Source: Ephydatia muelleri (lineage: Eukaryota > Porifera > Demospongiae > Spongillida > Spongillidae). From it: a stretch of 64,000 bases of DNA. Each line of letters begins with the position of its first letter. Position 1 is the first letter of the stretch. The translations under genes and the position numbers were made by a program. Below the pieces are notes generated by a model. It saw only the letters and a program-made list of their open reading frames with translations. It did no database searches and was not told the DNA's origin. The stretch spans positions 766,315 through 830,314 of the forward strand of contig JABACO010000017.1 of assembly GCA_013339895.1 (NCBI GenBank), written 5' to 3'. Positions 45,157 through 61,331 of this stretch are shown here, piece after piece.

Positions 45157-45695
45157 TTGCAGACATATGGCTTTCCAAGCTGGCTGTATAAGCTGAAGCC
45201 AAACTGACCTCATTTCATTACTTTTTCAGTGTGTGTTTTATTGCATTGTTATTGTATTGTTGTGGTTCTAAATAATTCTTTATAGTTGACGCGTACAGAT
45301 TTTTTTTACGTATGCAGCCCAAATTGCTTTGGACTGGTGGAACATGTCAATTTCACGAACAGCTAAAATGGCGTTTGAAAGGAACAAAACTGGCGGCTTT
45401 TATTTGGTTTGATCGATAAATAAAACGCAGTATATTACCGCAGACCAAATGATCTCGCTTCATTGCATGGGTTTAAATACATGTCTCACGAGGCTATCTC
45501 GGTAGCAGGGCAATAATGAAGTCACGTGCAGCTTTCTGGACACATTCAACATCACCATTTGATTCGAACTATCAAAGAAGACACCCACTGTCAGGCACTA
45601 CGTTCGTCTTCACACTTGGAAATAAAAGCTGGGGGCGGGGCTTATTTTAATCGCACCTCGTTCACCCAGAACCTACGACGTAAGCATATCGCATA
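44830..45695. promoter_or_regulatory. Intergenic region and likely promoter of ALDH3 gene 3
   Basis: 866 bp between the stop of gene 2 and the ATG of gene 3. It contains GTTTGTTGTTTGTTTG repeats (45,015-45,062), a CA microsatellite (45,108-45,150) and, nearer the gene, unremarkable sequence. No clear TATA element at a fixed distance. Confidence 0.35.
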
Positions 45696-50356
<4,661 letters not shown>

Positions 50357-50379
50357 GTGGTCATGATCAGTTTACCTGT

Positions 50380-50765
50380 GTTACCTAGTTAGCTAGCTAG
50401 CTTGCCCTTAGTCTACACACCTGTGTTACCTAGCTAGCTTGCCCTTAGTCTACACACCTGTGTTACCTAGCTAGCTTGCCCTTAGTCTACACACCTGTGT
50501 TACCTAGCTAGCTAAAGTTGCCCTTAGTCTACACACCTGTGTTACCTAGCTAGCTTGCCCTTAGCCTACACACCTGTGTTACATAGCTAGCTTTGCCCTT
50601 AGTCTACACACCTGTGTTACCTAGCTAGCTTTGCCCTTAACCTACACACCTGTGTTACCTACCCTTAGTCTACACACCTGTGTTACCTAGCTAGCTTGCC
50701 CTTAGTCTACACACCTGTGTTACATAGCTATCTAGTTAGCTAGCTTGTCCTTAGCCTACAACATA
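50380..50765. repeat. ~37-bp minisatellite, right arm
   Basis: Complement of the array at 23,885-24,310 (TGTGTTACCTAGCTAGCTTG type units, about ten). Starts just after the ALDH3-3 stop codon. Confidence 0.9.
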
Positions 50766-51639
50766 CCTATAAGAAGCATTTAGGCACTTTGGGAGGGCTC
50801 CAGTCAGTCCCCAGGGCTGTCACAAAATGGCCCCTGGTGTGCAGAGTACTATACACCATAGATATGAGGAGCCACAAAGAAGATGGCAGCAGCATTCTGC
50901 TGTGACCACACACCCATGGCTCATAATGTGTCCAGTCAGCACACGGCATACTCACAGAGTCAACTTCCCCGTCCATGTGTGTGTGCACACACTTTTGGTA
51001 AAAAGCACTGCTGGTCATGTGGCACCTTGATATGGTAGTCAATAGAAGGCACTAGAGGTGGTTGCTAGAGTGATGTAAACATGGCACAGAGGGTTAGTGC
51101 CATCTCTCAACTTCACCTAACACACAATATAAATGTACAGTTCACTTATGCAGGCGTGTTGTATGCTGACTGCGCAGAGGGGAGGGGATGGGAGGGGGAG
51201 GGGTCACCACAACCTCATGCTTTTCTCAATTGGGAAAAGGCTGGGGACTGGAGTTCTGTCATGCTGTGGCCTAAAGACTCCTAAAATCTAGTTTCAGTGA
51301 ATCTCAACTCTTGCTCACTATAAACACCCACACATGCACACACAACTGCTCCAGAGGTATGGTCTCCAGTTCTGGCACTAGAGGATCCGGAACACAAAGT
51401 CCTTTGGGACTGACTGTTGGTACTCTGAGGATTGCTGTGAACTACATGTTGATGTCATCTAGCATTGGTGTTTGATGTGCAGTGAAAATTGTTTTACCTG
51501 CATATGATTAATTTTAATGAGAGTACACACTTATCCAACGAGGGGGCATTTGGGGACATTCTTTTCGGCGGATCACCTAAGGCAGGTCGGATTTTGCGGA
51601 TCTGGATATAGATATTAGTTTAGTGGTTAAGGATGTGAG
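50766..51639. other. No recognisable gene, right copy
   Basis: Mirror of 22,991-23,884. Short frames only, with a purine-rich patch (GAGGGGATGGGAGGGGGAGG) at about 51,176-51,203. Confidence 0.4.
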
Positions 51640-53340
51640 TCAGGATCGTTATGAATAATATGTTCCCGATCCTGATGAGTCATTGTTATCTGGTGAGTCG
51701 ATTCGCCAGGTTGCATGTATGTTCCCAATGGCAGGCAAAGATGGTTCAATTTGTGGGCATTTATTTAACTTAAAACCAACAGATGGCACTTCTAACCTTA
51801 CCAGACATCTGCAATGTAGGCACAAAGAACATCATTTTGAATGGTCCACTGCCTCAACAAAAAGCAAGTACAGGAGAAACGTGTTGCTGCTGCAGCTAAA
51901 GTCACTGACACTCCAAGTACAATCAAAATTACCTGTGACAATGCCCCGCCAAGAACGGATGACCCACCACTGATGGTACAGTGTTGTTTTGCTGCTTTGA
52001 TCTCAGACCACTTTCTATGAGCCATCACATGAGTTTCAAGCTCTATTCCATGGGTTTGAATCCAAGATACCCAGCCAACTGTGGTCATGGAACATTTACA
52101 TTTCTTCTTAAGCAAGAGGTGTTTACTTTGCAGGAAAAGATCAAGGCGGAACTAAAGTGTCGGATTGAATCTATGCCGTATGCATGGACATCCCCTTTCA
52201 GCTCAGTTTGATATTTGGAATGTGTGATGCATATGGAGGAATCTCATGCAGTGCAGTACATTGATTCATTGTGGACTTCAAGATGGTACGGCCTGGTGTG
52301 AATCGGTTTGATGGTACACACAAAGCAGATGACATTGAGGCCTGGTTTATTCACAACTTGAAGCAGTTCATCCCAGACAAACTACCTTGCTGCATGTGCT
52401 CTTGACGAGGCTGGCAATGGCATAAATGCAATGAAGAAATTGGGTGTTGATGCACAGAGATGTGGTGGCCACAGGATGAATACAGCTGTAAGATGGGGTA
52501 CAGGCATAAGTGGTGCTGAAAGTAAGAACCCTGATATCAGAGATTTACTTGCTAAAGTTGCCAAGATCGTTACACATTTCTCACACTCCTCTATTGCTAA
52601 GTACTCCCTATGTGAAAATCAAGAGTACGAGATACTTGAACAACAGCTACTTTCAGAAGGCGTTCTTGACATCATGGAACTTGCTGAAACAGATCTTAGT
52701 ATGGAAAAGCCGGGATTGTACAGATTGAAGTGAAGAGATGCAATGACACTAGGTGGTCCAGTGGGCTCCTGATGGCCACTAGATTCTTTCAACTAAAAAC
52801 ACCAATTTCAGCATACATCGAAGAGTACTGACAGAAAAGTGAAGCTCCTGGCCTTGACACCAATGGAGTGGGATATTTTACAACAGATGATTGGTGTACT
52901 TACTGCTCCTCATTTGGTGTCTCTGAAGGTGAATTTGATCCATGCTCGTGCCCTGCAGCTATTGATTTGTCTCGTATTTTACAGGCTCAGGAAAGTAGAC
53001 CAGGGACAACTGCTTCATGCATGTTGGAGATGTCCTACCTTGTTGAAGTACTGAAAGATGATCAAGTTGACTGTCCTGTGGAACCTCCCATTGGTGCTGT
53101 TCAGCACAAGCTCACCTTCATTCCTATCCCTAAGGAGGACTTATATGAGTGTGTTCAAACCATTCATACTGTATTACTCCTGGAGATTAATCGACTTAAT
53201 CTAGTGACACTTACAACTAAGGTGGAGAAGCTAAATCTCGTGTTGGATCCTCGCACAAAAGACCTGGATTTCTTGTCAGATAGTGATAAGAAAGCTTGTT
53301 GGAGTACTTGAAGTAGAGTATGAGCGTGTTGTGAAAGAAA
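51640..53340 (+). mobile_element. hAT transposon remnant with BED zinc finger, right copy
   Basis: Same content as 21,293-22,990, now on the plus strand: BED finger (~51,740-51,840), CGGHRMNTAV (~52,460), NDTRWSS (~52,745), LTPMEWDILQQMIGVL (~52,850) and LDPRTKDLDF (~53,245). The frames are broken at matching places, so decay predates the arm duplication. There are a few private changes, including a small difference near 52,950. Confidence 0.65.
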
Positions 53341-53389
53341 GTATCTACCAATCCTGCAGTACAGCAGCAAGGAATGGGTCTGTCATGCG

Positions 53390-54835
53390 AATTTTTGTCG
53401 TACATAATTTTTATCCGTGGGACTAAAAGTTTTTATCCTAGGATGAAACTTTTTATCCCAGGAATAAATAGTTTTAGAAACATTTTGTCTCCACACCAGT
53501 ACCAGGAGATAATGTTCCTTTATGTCTGGAGGAAACTTATGAAAATGCATCAGATGACATACACTTGAAAATGAGCAAACATTTCAAATATGTTACATAC
53601 CTGTTTGTTGGGAATGGCAAAAAGACCACTGCTGTTTACTTGGCCTTTCATACAGTCATGGAAACATAGAACATCACACTAAATATTTAATGGTTTCAGT
53701 AATTCACTGTCCATCTTCAACAATAAGAATTGTTCCTGCTTTTTTCAAGCTCTTTCATTTACACTAACTGGTTCACAGGAACATCATCATGAAGTTTGCT
53801 TACTGGTTACAACCTATGTACATGGTCGACAACTCTTTTAATCCTCAATTGTCCTGCCTTCTTAATGATAGTGAAACAATGGATAGTTACATAGAACAGT
53901 CAAAGATGCAGTTATTAGTTACATGGGCTACTGAGATTGACATGTGCTTGGTGGCAAGTATTCTTTTATGAATGGATCAGATCTTGATGACTTATGCCAA
54001 TGGATATATAGCAAGAGGACATATTGCTGTGACAAGGAAGTTACTATTGAGAACTTATTGGAACAAAGTGAGCATAAGAACAGGAAGCTACCACAAAACA
54101 CTTCCTTTAATGAAGTGCACCCATAATATGCTCTTGTACTCTGCAGTCCACGAAGCAACTGCTAGATCCTTGCTTAGTGCATATTCTTCTTCTTGCACAT
54201 GCAGCAAAGTTTCCTGTTAAAATAATAGTACATGAAACATGGTTGAAATGCAAATGTGCAACTTACATCAAATTCTTCATCATCCTCAATAGCTTAATAT
54301 CTTTGCATGCAAGCTTCACACCCCACAATCACAATAGACTTGGAGAGTACAGCTGCTCCTTAAGTGTGGCTTTATCTATAGCATTCAGTGGAGCACAGTC
54401 TTGACGAGATATCTTTCGATTCTGTATGACATCATCTCTTTCCTCTACGCTATAATCTTACATTCATGGGTACTGGAATCCTTTGTAACAGTGTGATGGT
54501 TTTGTTTCACGGGCAGAGAGGAATGCCTGATGTTTAGGTGATGCTTTTCTTTACCTGTTCACATATCACATACACTTTCAAATGATCTCCATGGACACGA
54601 TTTTCTTTTCCATTTTCACACTTTTTCACCAAGAAAAGACCCTTACCAATAGCCTTTATTACTTCATAGGAGCCCAGTCATTTTGGATCAAGACCACCTC
54701 TAGCACGCTTTTTGCACCTGAAGGCCTTCGTCAAGACCTTATCTCCAACAGCAATATGAGTGTTTTTGCCCCGTTTTCTGCTGTAATTCATCTTCTGTAT
54801 TTTTGGGGAATTTATTACTGTAATATTCATGAACA
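53390..54835. pseudogene. OTU-like and integrase-tail-like remnants, right copy
   Basis: Mirror of 19,861-21,290. OTU-like frame 53,789-53,971 and continuation to 54,126 (plus); integrase-tail-like frame on the minus strand at 54,860-54,600. Too decayed for assignment to a family. Confidence 0.3.
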
Positions 54836-55651
54836 GCCGTACCACAACGCGGCGCGCCAAACCGGGATCGAACCAGTTTCACTTGTTTGTTGGCATATGT
54901 TCTGTCGTTCTGCACGTGTAGTACAGTTTTGTAATTGTGCCTCCTATCGTTGTTAACGGCGCTAGTCTTGCGTACGTTCTAGCGCACTACCGGCTATTGG
55001 GACACCGATTTACACTGGCGACGAGGTAAACCCTTAAGTTTTAATTCTGTCCTTACAGGAATGCAGCTTTTGGGCAACATCAGACCTTTCGACCGAACCG
55101 TAGAGGAATGGCTATTGGGAGCGCGTGGAGCTGTATTTAACTCCTAACAGAATAGATGACGACGATCAACGTCGCGCGGTTTTCCTGCTCCTGCGGGCCT
55201 TCCATTTTAGTAGCTCCCAGCAAGCAGACGGACAAAACCCTTGTCGAACTTTGTGGGTTAGTGAAAGAACATCTGGCGCCTGCTCATGCAACGTTATACG
55301 TTTAACGCTCGGTCGCAAATAGCCGGAGGGGGAAAACGTGGCACAGTTTGTGGCTGAACTTCGTCGGATAGCACAACATTGCGAGTTCGGGCCTGCGTTG
55401 GATGACATGCTGAGAGATCGTTTGGTTTGTGGTCTACGTGACGACAAAGTACAGAGACGCCTGCTAGCCGATTCCCAACTAACGTTCGCAAAAGCTTTTG
55501 AAGTGGCCCAAGCGTCGGAGCTAGCAGAGCAGCGCGCTGCAACCTCCTGTGACTGGCGTCAACTCCATCCAAGAGCCTACGGAGCACGGAGATGGCGAAG
55601 TACACGCGTTGAACACGCAGCCAAAGGACAGCCGATCTCACTGGGAGTCCT

Positions 55652-56731
55652 CCCTAGCAAAAAATCCTGTGTAAGAATTTATAAGAAGTATAATGAGTTA
55701 AGAATATGCAAGAATATTGGGACCAAGATCTTATTAGGAATCCTGTAAGATCTGATAAGAATCTTATAAGTTTCTTACAAGAATCTTGAAAGTATCTTAA
55801 AGGAACTTGTAAATATCTTACAGGATTCTTACAAGATCCGATTACGAATTCCTAAAGGAATCTTATAAGATTCAAGAAATTGGGACCAAGATGTTATTAG
55901 GAATCCTATAGGATCCGACAGGAACTTATGTAAAGAATCTTACACAGTCCTTGAACAATTCTTATAGGCTCATCCATGAAATAAGTTCCTAGTTAATTGT
56001 ATTTCATTTCCTGGAATGCAAGACAATTGGGGACCAGGATACGTAAAGGAATCCCTTATGATCTATAAGATTCATTTCTTAAAAGATATCTTAAAGCTTT
56101 CTTGTACGAGATTCATATATATAATGTACTAACCAAAAATTACAAATACAAAAATACATTCCTTTCAATGTTACATATAGTTCACTTTGGGTTTCCTCTC
56201 ACTTCTTAAAATGTCCAGGCATTTTTGGTTGCAGCTAGTTATTATGTCATTTCCTTTGCAACTCATAGTCCCTTTTCCAAATTTGACTTCTATGCACTCT
56301 AAAAATGATAAAATTACAAAGCTTTATTACACCACAAACATGATGCACAAAATATATTTTTAATTATATATACATTCTTTTTATTACCCCCTTCTTCTGA
56401 TTATCCCTCAAGCTATCCTTCATTTCCCATCGTATCTTAAATCCTTTTACTGTCCCTATGTATCCTTAAATTGTAGTGCACTCGCTACATACTTACCTTC
56501 AATAAGAGCTACTCGTTTAGGAGAAAGGTTTAGCTTTTCACATTGATCGGATTTCTTTTTATACAATGATTTTGACATCTCCTCATCCGTAAACAATGAT
56601 TGCATAAGTCGCCTTGCATATTTGCTAGGCTCAGTAGCTGGAATGGCCAGCAGATTCACACCGTTCTTCTGCAAACCCAACTTTTGCACCTGCACAACAG
56701 GCTAGGATGTCTACCTCCGCATCGGAAACAG
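55652..56731. mobile_element. Partial BEN-bearing transposon CMC-2, right copy
   Basis: Begins CCCTAGCAAAAAATCCTG, followed by a subterminal array to ~56,130. The BEN exons are on the minus strand (about 56,685-56,504 and 56,305-56,210). It ends at the palindrome centred on 56,731/56,732. Confidence 0.6.
56210..56685 (-). CDS. BEN-domain gene of CMC-2, C-terminal two exons, right copy
   Basis: Same two exons as 18,001-18,467. The first encodes KNGVNLLAIPATEPSKYA, then RRLMQSLFTDEEMSKSLY. The second encodes ECIEVKFGKGTM-type residues; its last codons differ slightly from the left copy (an extra AAG-like stretch before the stop). No start codon is present because the 5' exons are lost. Confidence 0.5.
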
Positions 56732-58740
56732 CTGTTTCCGATGCGGAGGTAGACATCCTAGCCTGTCGTGCAGGTGCAAAAGATGGGTTTGTAATTCATG
56801 TGGTAAGAAGGGACATGTTGCGCGCGTATGCCGCAGCCGTTTGTCGGCTAAGTCCGCCAACAAACACAAAAGGCAGGAACAGCGTGAATTCCCCGGAGAT
56901 GGGTCTTCACCTGAACAGGTACACACTTTGCTCTACGTAAAGGATAGACCTCACCCGCTGCTCCTGATCACGATGTGCTTCAACGAGGCTAAGCTGCGCA
57001 TGGAGGTCGACACCGGTGCAGCGGTGTCCCTGATCAGTGAGGCCACGTACAAACATCTATGGCCTGGAACTTCCCGATTGCGACCCTCACTCCAACCGGT
57101 CAGGGTGTTGTTGCGCACTTACACTGGAGAGCAGTTGTCGCTGTTGGGCCAAGTTGTCGTTGACGTGTCATAGACTCGTACGGTGGCAAGCTTCGCACAC
57201 TCCCTCTGTTAATAGTGTGTGGAGATGGGCCTTTGCTCTTGGGCAGAGATTCGTTTTCAACCTTGACGCTGAATCTAGAAGAACTTTCGGTGCTGCACAC
57301 CAGGAATGTTGATGGTTAGCAAGGTATCCTAGGGAGGCATGCGAAAGTGTTCGGGATGAGCTCGGTCTGGTTAAAGGATTGAAAGTTAAGCTCCATGTGA
57401 AAGACTCCTGTAAACCACGTTACTACAAAGCGCGCCCGGTGCCCTATGCGCTGCGAGAAAAAGTGGAGGCTGAGCTGGTTATGTTGGAAAAGAGCGGAGT
57501 CATCAAGAAGGCCCAATTTTCTGAGTGGGCCGCGCCGGCAGTGCCAGTCCTGAAACGTGACAGTAGCATCTGTTTATGTGGAGACTACAAGTTGACAATT
57601 AACCGTGCAGCTGTCGTGGACGCCTACCCACTACCGAGGATTTAGGATATTCTTTTTGTCAATCAGAAAAGCCAAGGTCTTTTCAAAACTCGACTTACCT
57701 AACGCTTATCAACAGCTGATCTTAGATGAGGACTCGAAGACCTACGTCACCATCTCCACACATTGAGGCTTGTTCTGGTACAATCGTTTGCCTTTCGGAG
57801 TGTCGGCAGCCCCTGGCCATTTTTCAACGTACCATGGAGATGGTTGTGAGATATACCCAAAGTGTCAGTCTACATTGACGACCTGTTAGTGCCAGGTGAC
57901 TCGGAGGAGGAGCACTTACGGACACTGGAAAGAGCGTTGACACGTCTTCAGGAAGCGGGTTTTAAGCTCAAGATGCCCAAATGTTCCTTCATGGTCTCGA
58001 CTGTAGAATATCTGGGCCATGTCATCTCAGCCAAAGGGGTTCAACCGATGGAAGAGAAGACAAAAGCAGTTGCAAATGCTCCCGTCCCACAGAATGTGAC
58101 ACAGCCCTCAGGTCATTCCTTGGTCTCCTAAACTACTACAAGTATGGCAAGTTCTTGCCATACTTAGCATGTGTGTAGTATTATGCACTACTCACCCAGC
58201 AAGACGTTCTTGGCCAAGAATCTTGGGCAAGGTAATGTTCTTGGCCAAGAATCTTGGGCAAGGTAATGTTCTTGGCCAAGAATCTTGGGCAAAATCTTGG
58301 CAAGATCTTGTGCAAGATCATTAAAGATCTTGGGCAAGTGTCTTGCCCATGTGCCAAGATTATGGCGGCCAAGATCTGGTCATGATCTTGCCCAAGTTCA
58401 TGGCATGATCTTACCCAAGTTCATGGCATGATCTTGGCCATGGCCATGTTCTTGCCCATGATCTTGCCCATATCTTGCCCATGGCCATGCTGATATCTTG
58501 AATTGTATCCATTTATATATACATAGCACATGCCTACGTGTACATTATCATACATTGTGATATAGCTGATATGATACTGATAACATGTGTATAAGAGGAC
58601 CGGATACATACAATGAGATAATGCATACATACAGAAAATCGAAAGTTTCACATGACGAAGAAAAGTTTAGTCAGTTGGGGTCACTGTGCACAGGACAAAC
58701 ATATGTCATACATGCATTTATATATGTTATTGTATTTTAC

Positions 58741-60035
58741 CTTTTTAACTGGTCTGCTAATTTCCTGTGTTTGTCCTGCATTTTTGTTTCAGAGACGTTC
58801 TTATTTTATCTTTACTTGCAGCCATTGCAACTGATCCAAACTTTTTTCAATGCATTCTGAATAATTTGTTTCATTCTATTATGAAGTAATCACGTCTAAC
58901 TGCTTACCTTCTAGTGTCTTCACCCTTCCTGGTGACATTGGTGGTTTTGCTGACACACTGGAACTGTTCGATTTTCCTGACGCTTTGTAGCAATGTGTTG
59001 CTTGCTCTTCATCTGTAAAAAGTGCGTCCAATAAGGCAAGGCCATATTTTACAATGTCTGTCGAGTCTATCTTTAGCAATTCTATACCACCTTTCTAAGA
59101 AGGAATTACTGTTAGGTGACATTCTGTAACAATAATGCTACATACATACAGATATGAAACTTTTTTCATCTTGGACATTTGTACCTATTTGATGCACATA
59201 TATGTAGATCAAAAGCACATACATTACAAGCTTTATTCATGTTTCTTACCTTCAGCACCAAGTACACTAACACTGCATGTAGCAAGACCATCAACGTGAC
59301 AGGACTGTGAAATAGCATCTACAATTAGTGCCCCAGCACCAGAGAGTGGTGCAGTACCACCAACACTAGCTGCCACTCCAGTGCCCTGGTTTTGCAAAAT
59401 ATCTGCAATGCTTAAAAGTGTTCAATTAAGGGAATCAAATCCAATTTCCTGCAGCTTCAACCCATTGGTGGAAGGGAGAACAATAATACAGGCATAAACT
59501 TAGGCATCTATACCTTAGCATGAGGGTCTGTTTTGAGTTTTTTCTTATACAAAAAACATAAATGCAGACAATATGTGCAATAGCAGTGCTAAGAGTTGTA
59601 TGTGTACCTGCAATCGTCCCAAGTCAGTCTGTTCATTTTCCCCCAATCTCTTTTTACTGACCACCTGAAATATATATGATCACAGTAAACAAAACACAGC
59701 TATCAGTTTGATCCAATATATGCAATCACACATTCACTACAGACACCTAGCTCTTTAGTATTAAATACCATGGTAAGTGTATAAAAGGAATGCCCAGCTG
59801 TATAATTAGAGTAATGATAAACAGGTACCTCAGTTGAGCGCATATCGATACAAATCATAAAATAAATGGGGCTTACTTTCCATATGTGGGATATGCAAAT
59901 TGTCGCTATATATGTGCAAGCCACTACTGTACGCGCACGCGCGTGCATGTACATGCAGTTATATTATATGCATACATTCTCAGTTTAGTATACCCACAAG
60001 CACTCGCTTACTATTTTCAGCCTCCTTTTCATCCA
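58741..60035 (-). CDS. BEN-domain protein gene of CMC-1, right copy
   Basis: Minus strand. Main BEN exon 59,090-58,908 (183 nt; GIELLKIDSTDIVKYGLALL, DALFTDEEQATHCYKASGK) and the following exon 58,856-58,741 (ECIEKSLDQLQWLQV...), joined in matching phase. Upstream block ~59,430-59,250 encodes ASVGGTAPLSGAGALIVDA. The first coding block is near 60,035 (MDEKETEN-like region; here the equivalent of GAGACTGAA is changed to GAGGCTGAA). DNA binding is the expected role of the BEN fold. The divergent transposase start is about 120 bp away, so the two genes probably share a promoter. The exon chain is inferred. Confidence 0.55.
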
Positions 60036-60155
60036 TTTCCAGTAAAATTATGGTAGCTTTACAGTGCGCTTGCTTTTCGCCATGATTAACGCACACGTGG
60101 TGAGAATTTTTTACGTGTCAACTATTAATTGCTTGCGCAAAATTTGTGTTCAAAC

Positions 60156-61331
60156 ATGAGCGATCAAACTGGCAAAAATAAGCGAAAACGGTACAAAGAA
60201 TACTTGAGGAGTTGTAGTGTGGGTGTTCCAGAAAGGACTGCATTTAAAGTTTTATATTGGAAACAGGGTGAAAGAAATTGATAAAATGCTACTCAGAATC
60301 AAGCCACCCCATGATCTCCTTGCCCAATTTCCGTCTCACATTTTTGGAAAGCATCTGAAGTCAGAAGTTGGCTACTGTATTATTCATTGCCCATTCTTAA
60401 AGACATTCTGCCACCAGACTATGTTCATCATTTTGCACTCCTTGTAAGTTCTATGCATATTCTGCTGGGCACCAACCTCTCAGTGGAGTTAATAAATGAT
60501 GCAGAAAGGATGCTGCTTGAATTTTACAATCTTATGCCAGAATTGTACCCAGAAAGTATGTGTACTCCTAATGTGCACAGTCTCATACATTTATGTGCAT
60601 CTGTGCGGCAGTTAGGCCCACTTTGGGCATACTCATGTTTTGGATTTGAAAATATGAATGGCATGATTAAAAGGGACCAGCATGGCTGCAGAAACTTCTT
60701 GCCTAGTCTCACCAATGCAATTTGCATGAAAATTAGCTTGTCATTGCACAAAAATGCAGTAATGAAATCAAATCAAGAAAGTGACAAGACCAAAAGGTTT
60801 TTTGAAAAAATATCTCACTATTTTGAAGATGGACCTGTTGGAAAAATCAAAACTATCACATTGGATGAGAGTGAAAAGCAAATCCTTAGAAATGCAGGGC
60901 TCACAATTCCAGAAAATGGACTCAAATCATGTAATTCATATATGCTTAAACATACATCATACCAAGCTAGAAAGAATCCAATGAAATTAAGAGACAGTTC
61001 AGTATGTATGTTTCAAGTAGGACCCAATACAATGATGGGGTCCATCAGAAAAGTTGTGTTATTTTAATGAAGAACCAACTGCAATTATTGACAAATTTGA
61101 AACTGTTGAAGAAAATTTACTTCAAGCTGTACATGTCAGAGCAAGAAGACCATTTTATGCTAACAATACCTTCATTAAATAAATGTTCAAGAAAGTAAAG
61201 AAATATCTGTTTCAAACAAAGCAGTAGCAGTACGAGTTGAAGCAATACATCAGAAGTGTGTACACATTCCAGCTAAGCATAGTGATATTGACATCATTGT
61301 GAAGCAACCCAACATTTATGAACATCATTGA
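60156..61331 (+). pseudogene. EnSpm/CACTA-type transposase C-terminal region, right copy
   Basis: Starts MSDQTGKNKRKRYKEYLRSC at 60,156. The main block 60,387-61,067 is a single 226-codon frame with the GPLWAYSCFGFENMNG motif, extending further in one frame than in the left copy. A final block (~61,070-61,331) ends NIYEHH-stop. No DDE core is visible, so it cannot be an active transposase by itself. Confidence 0.55.

Larger units (their letters stand above)
54840..58173 (+). mobile_element. Ty3/Gypsy fossil A, right copy, interrupted by CMC-2
   Basis: Plus-strand version of 16,505-19,860. Apparent 5' LTR end at 55,014 (TTTACA) followed by primer-site-like TGGCGACGAGG, Gag (55,060-55,650), CMC-2 insertion (55,652-56,731), zinc-knuckle and protease region (56,732-57,180), reverse transcriptase (57,370-58,150). 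Lacks RNase H, integrase and a 3' LTR. Broken, several breaks, older than B. Confidence 0.75.
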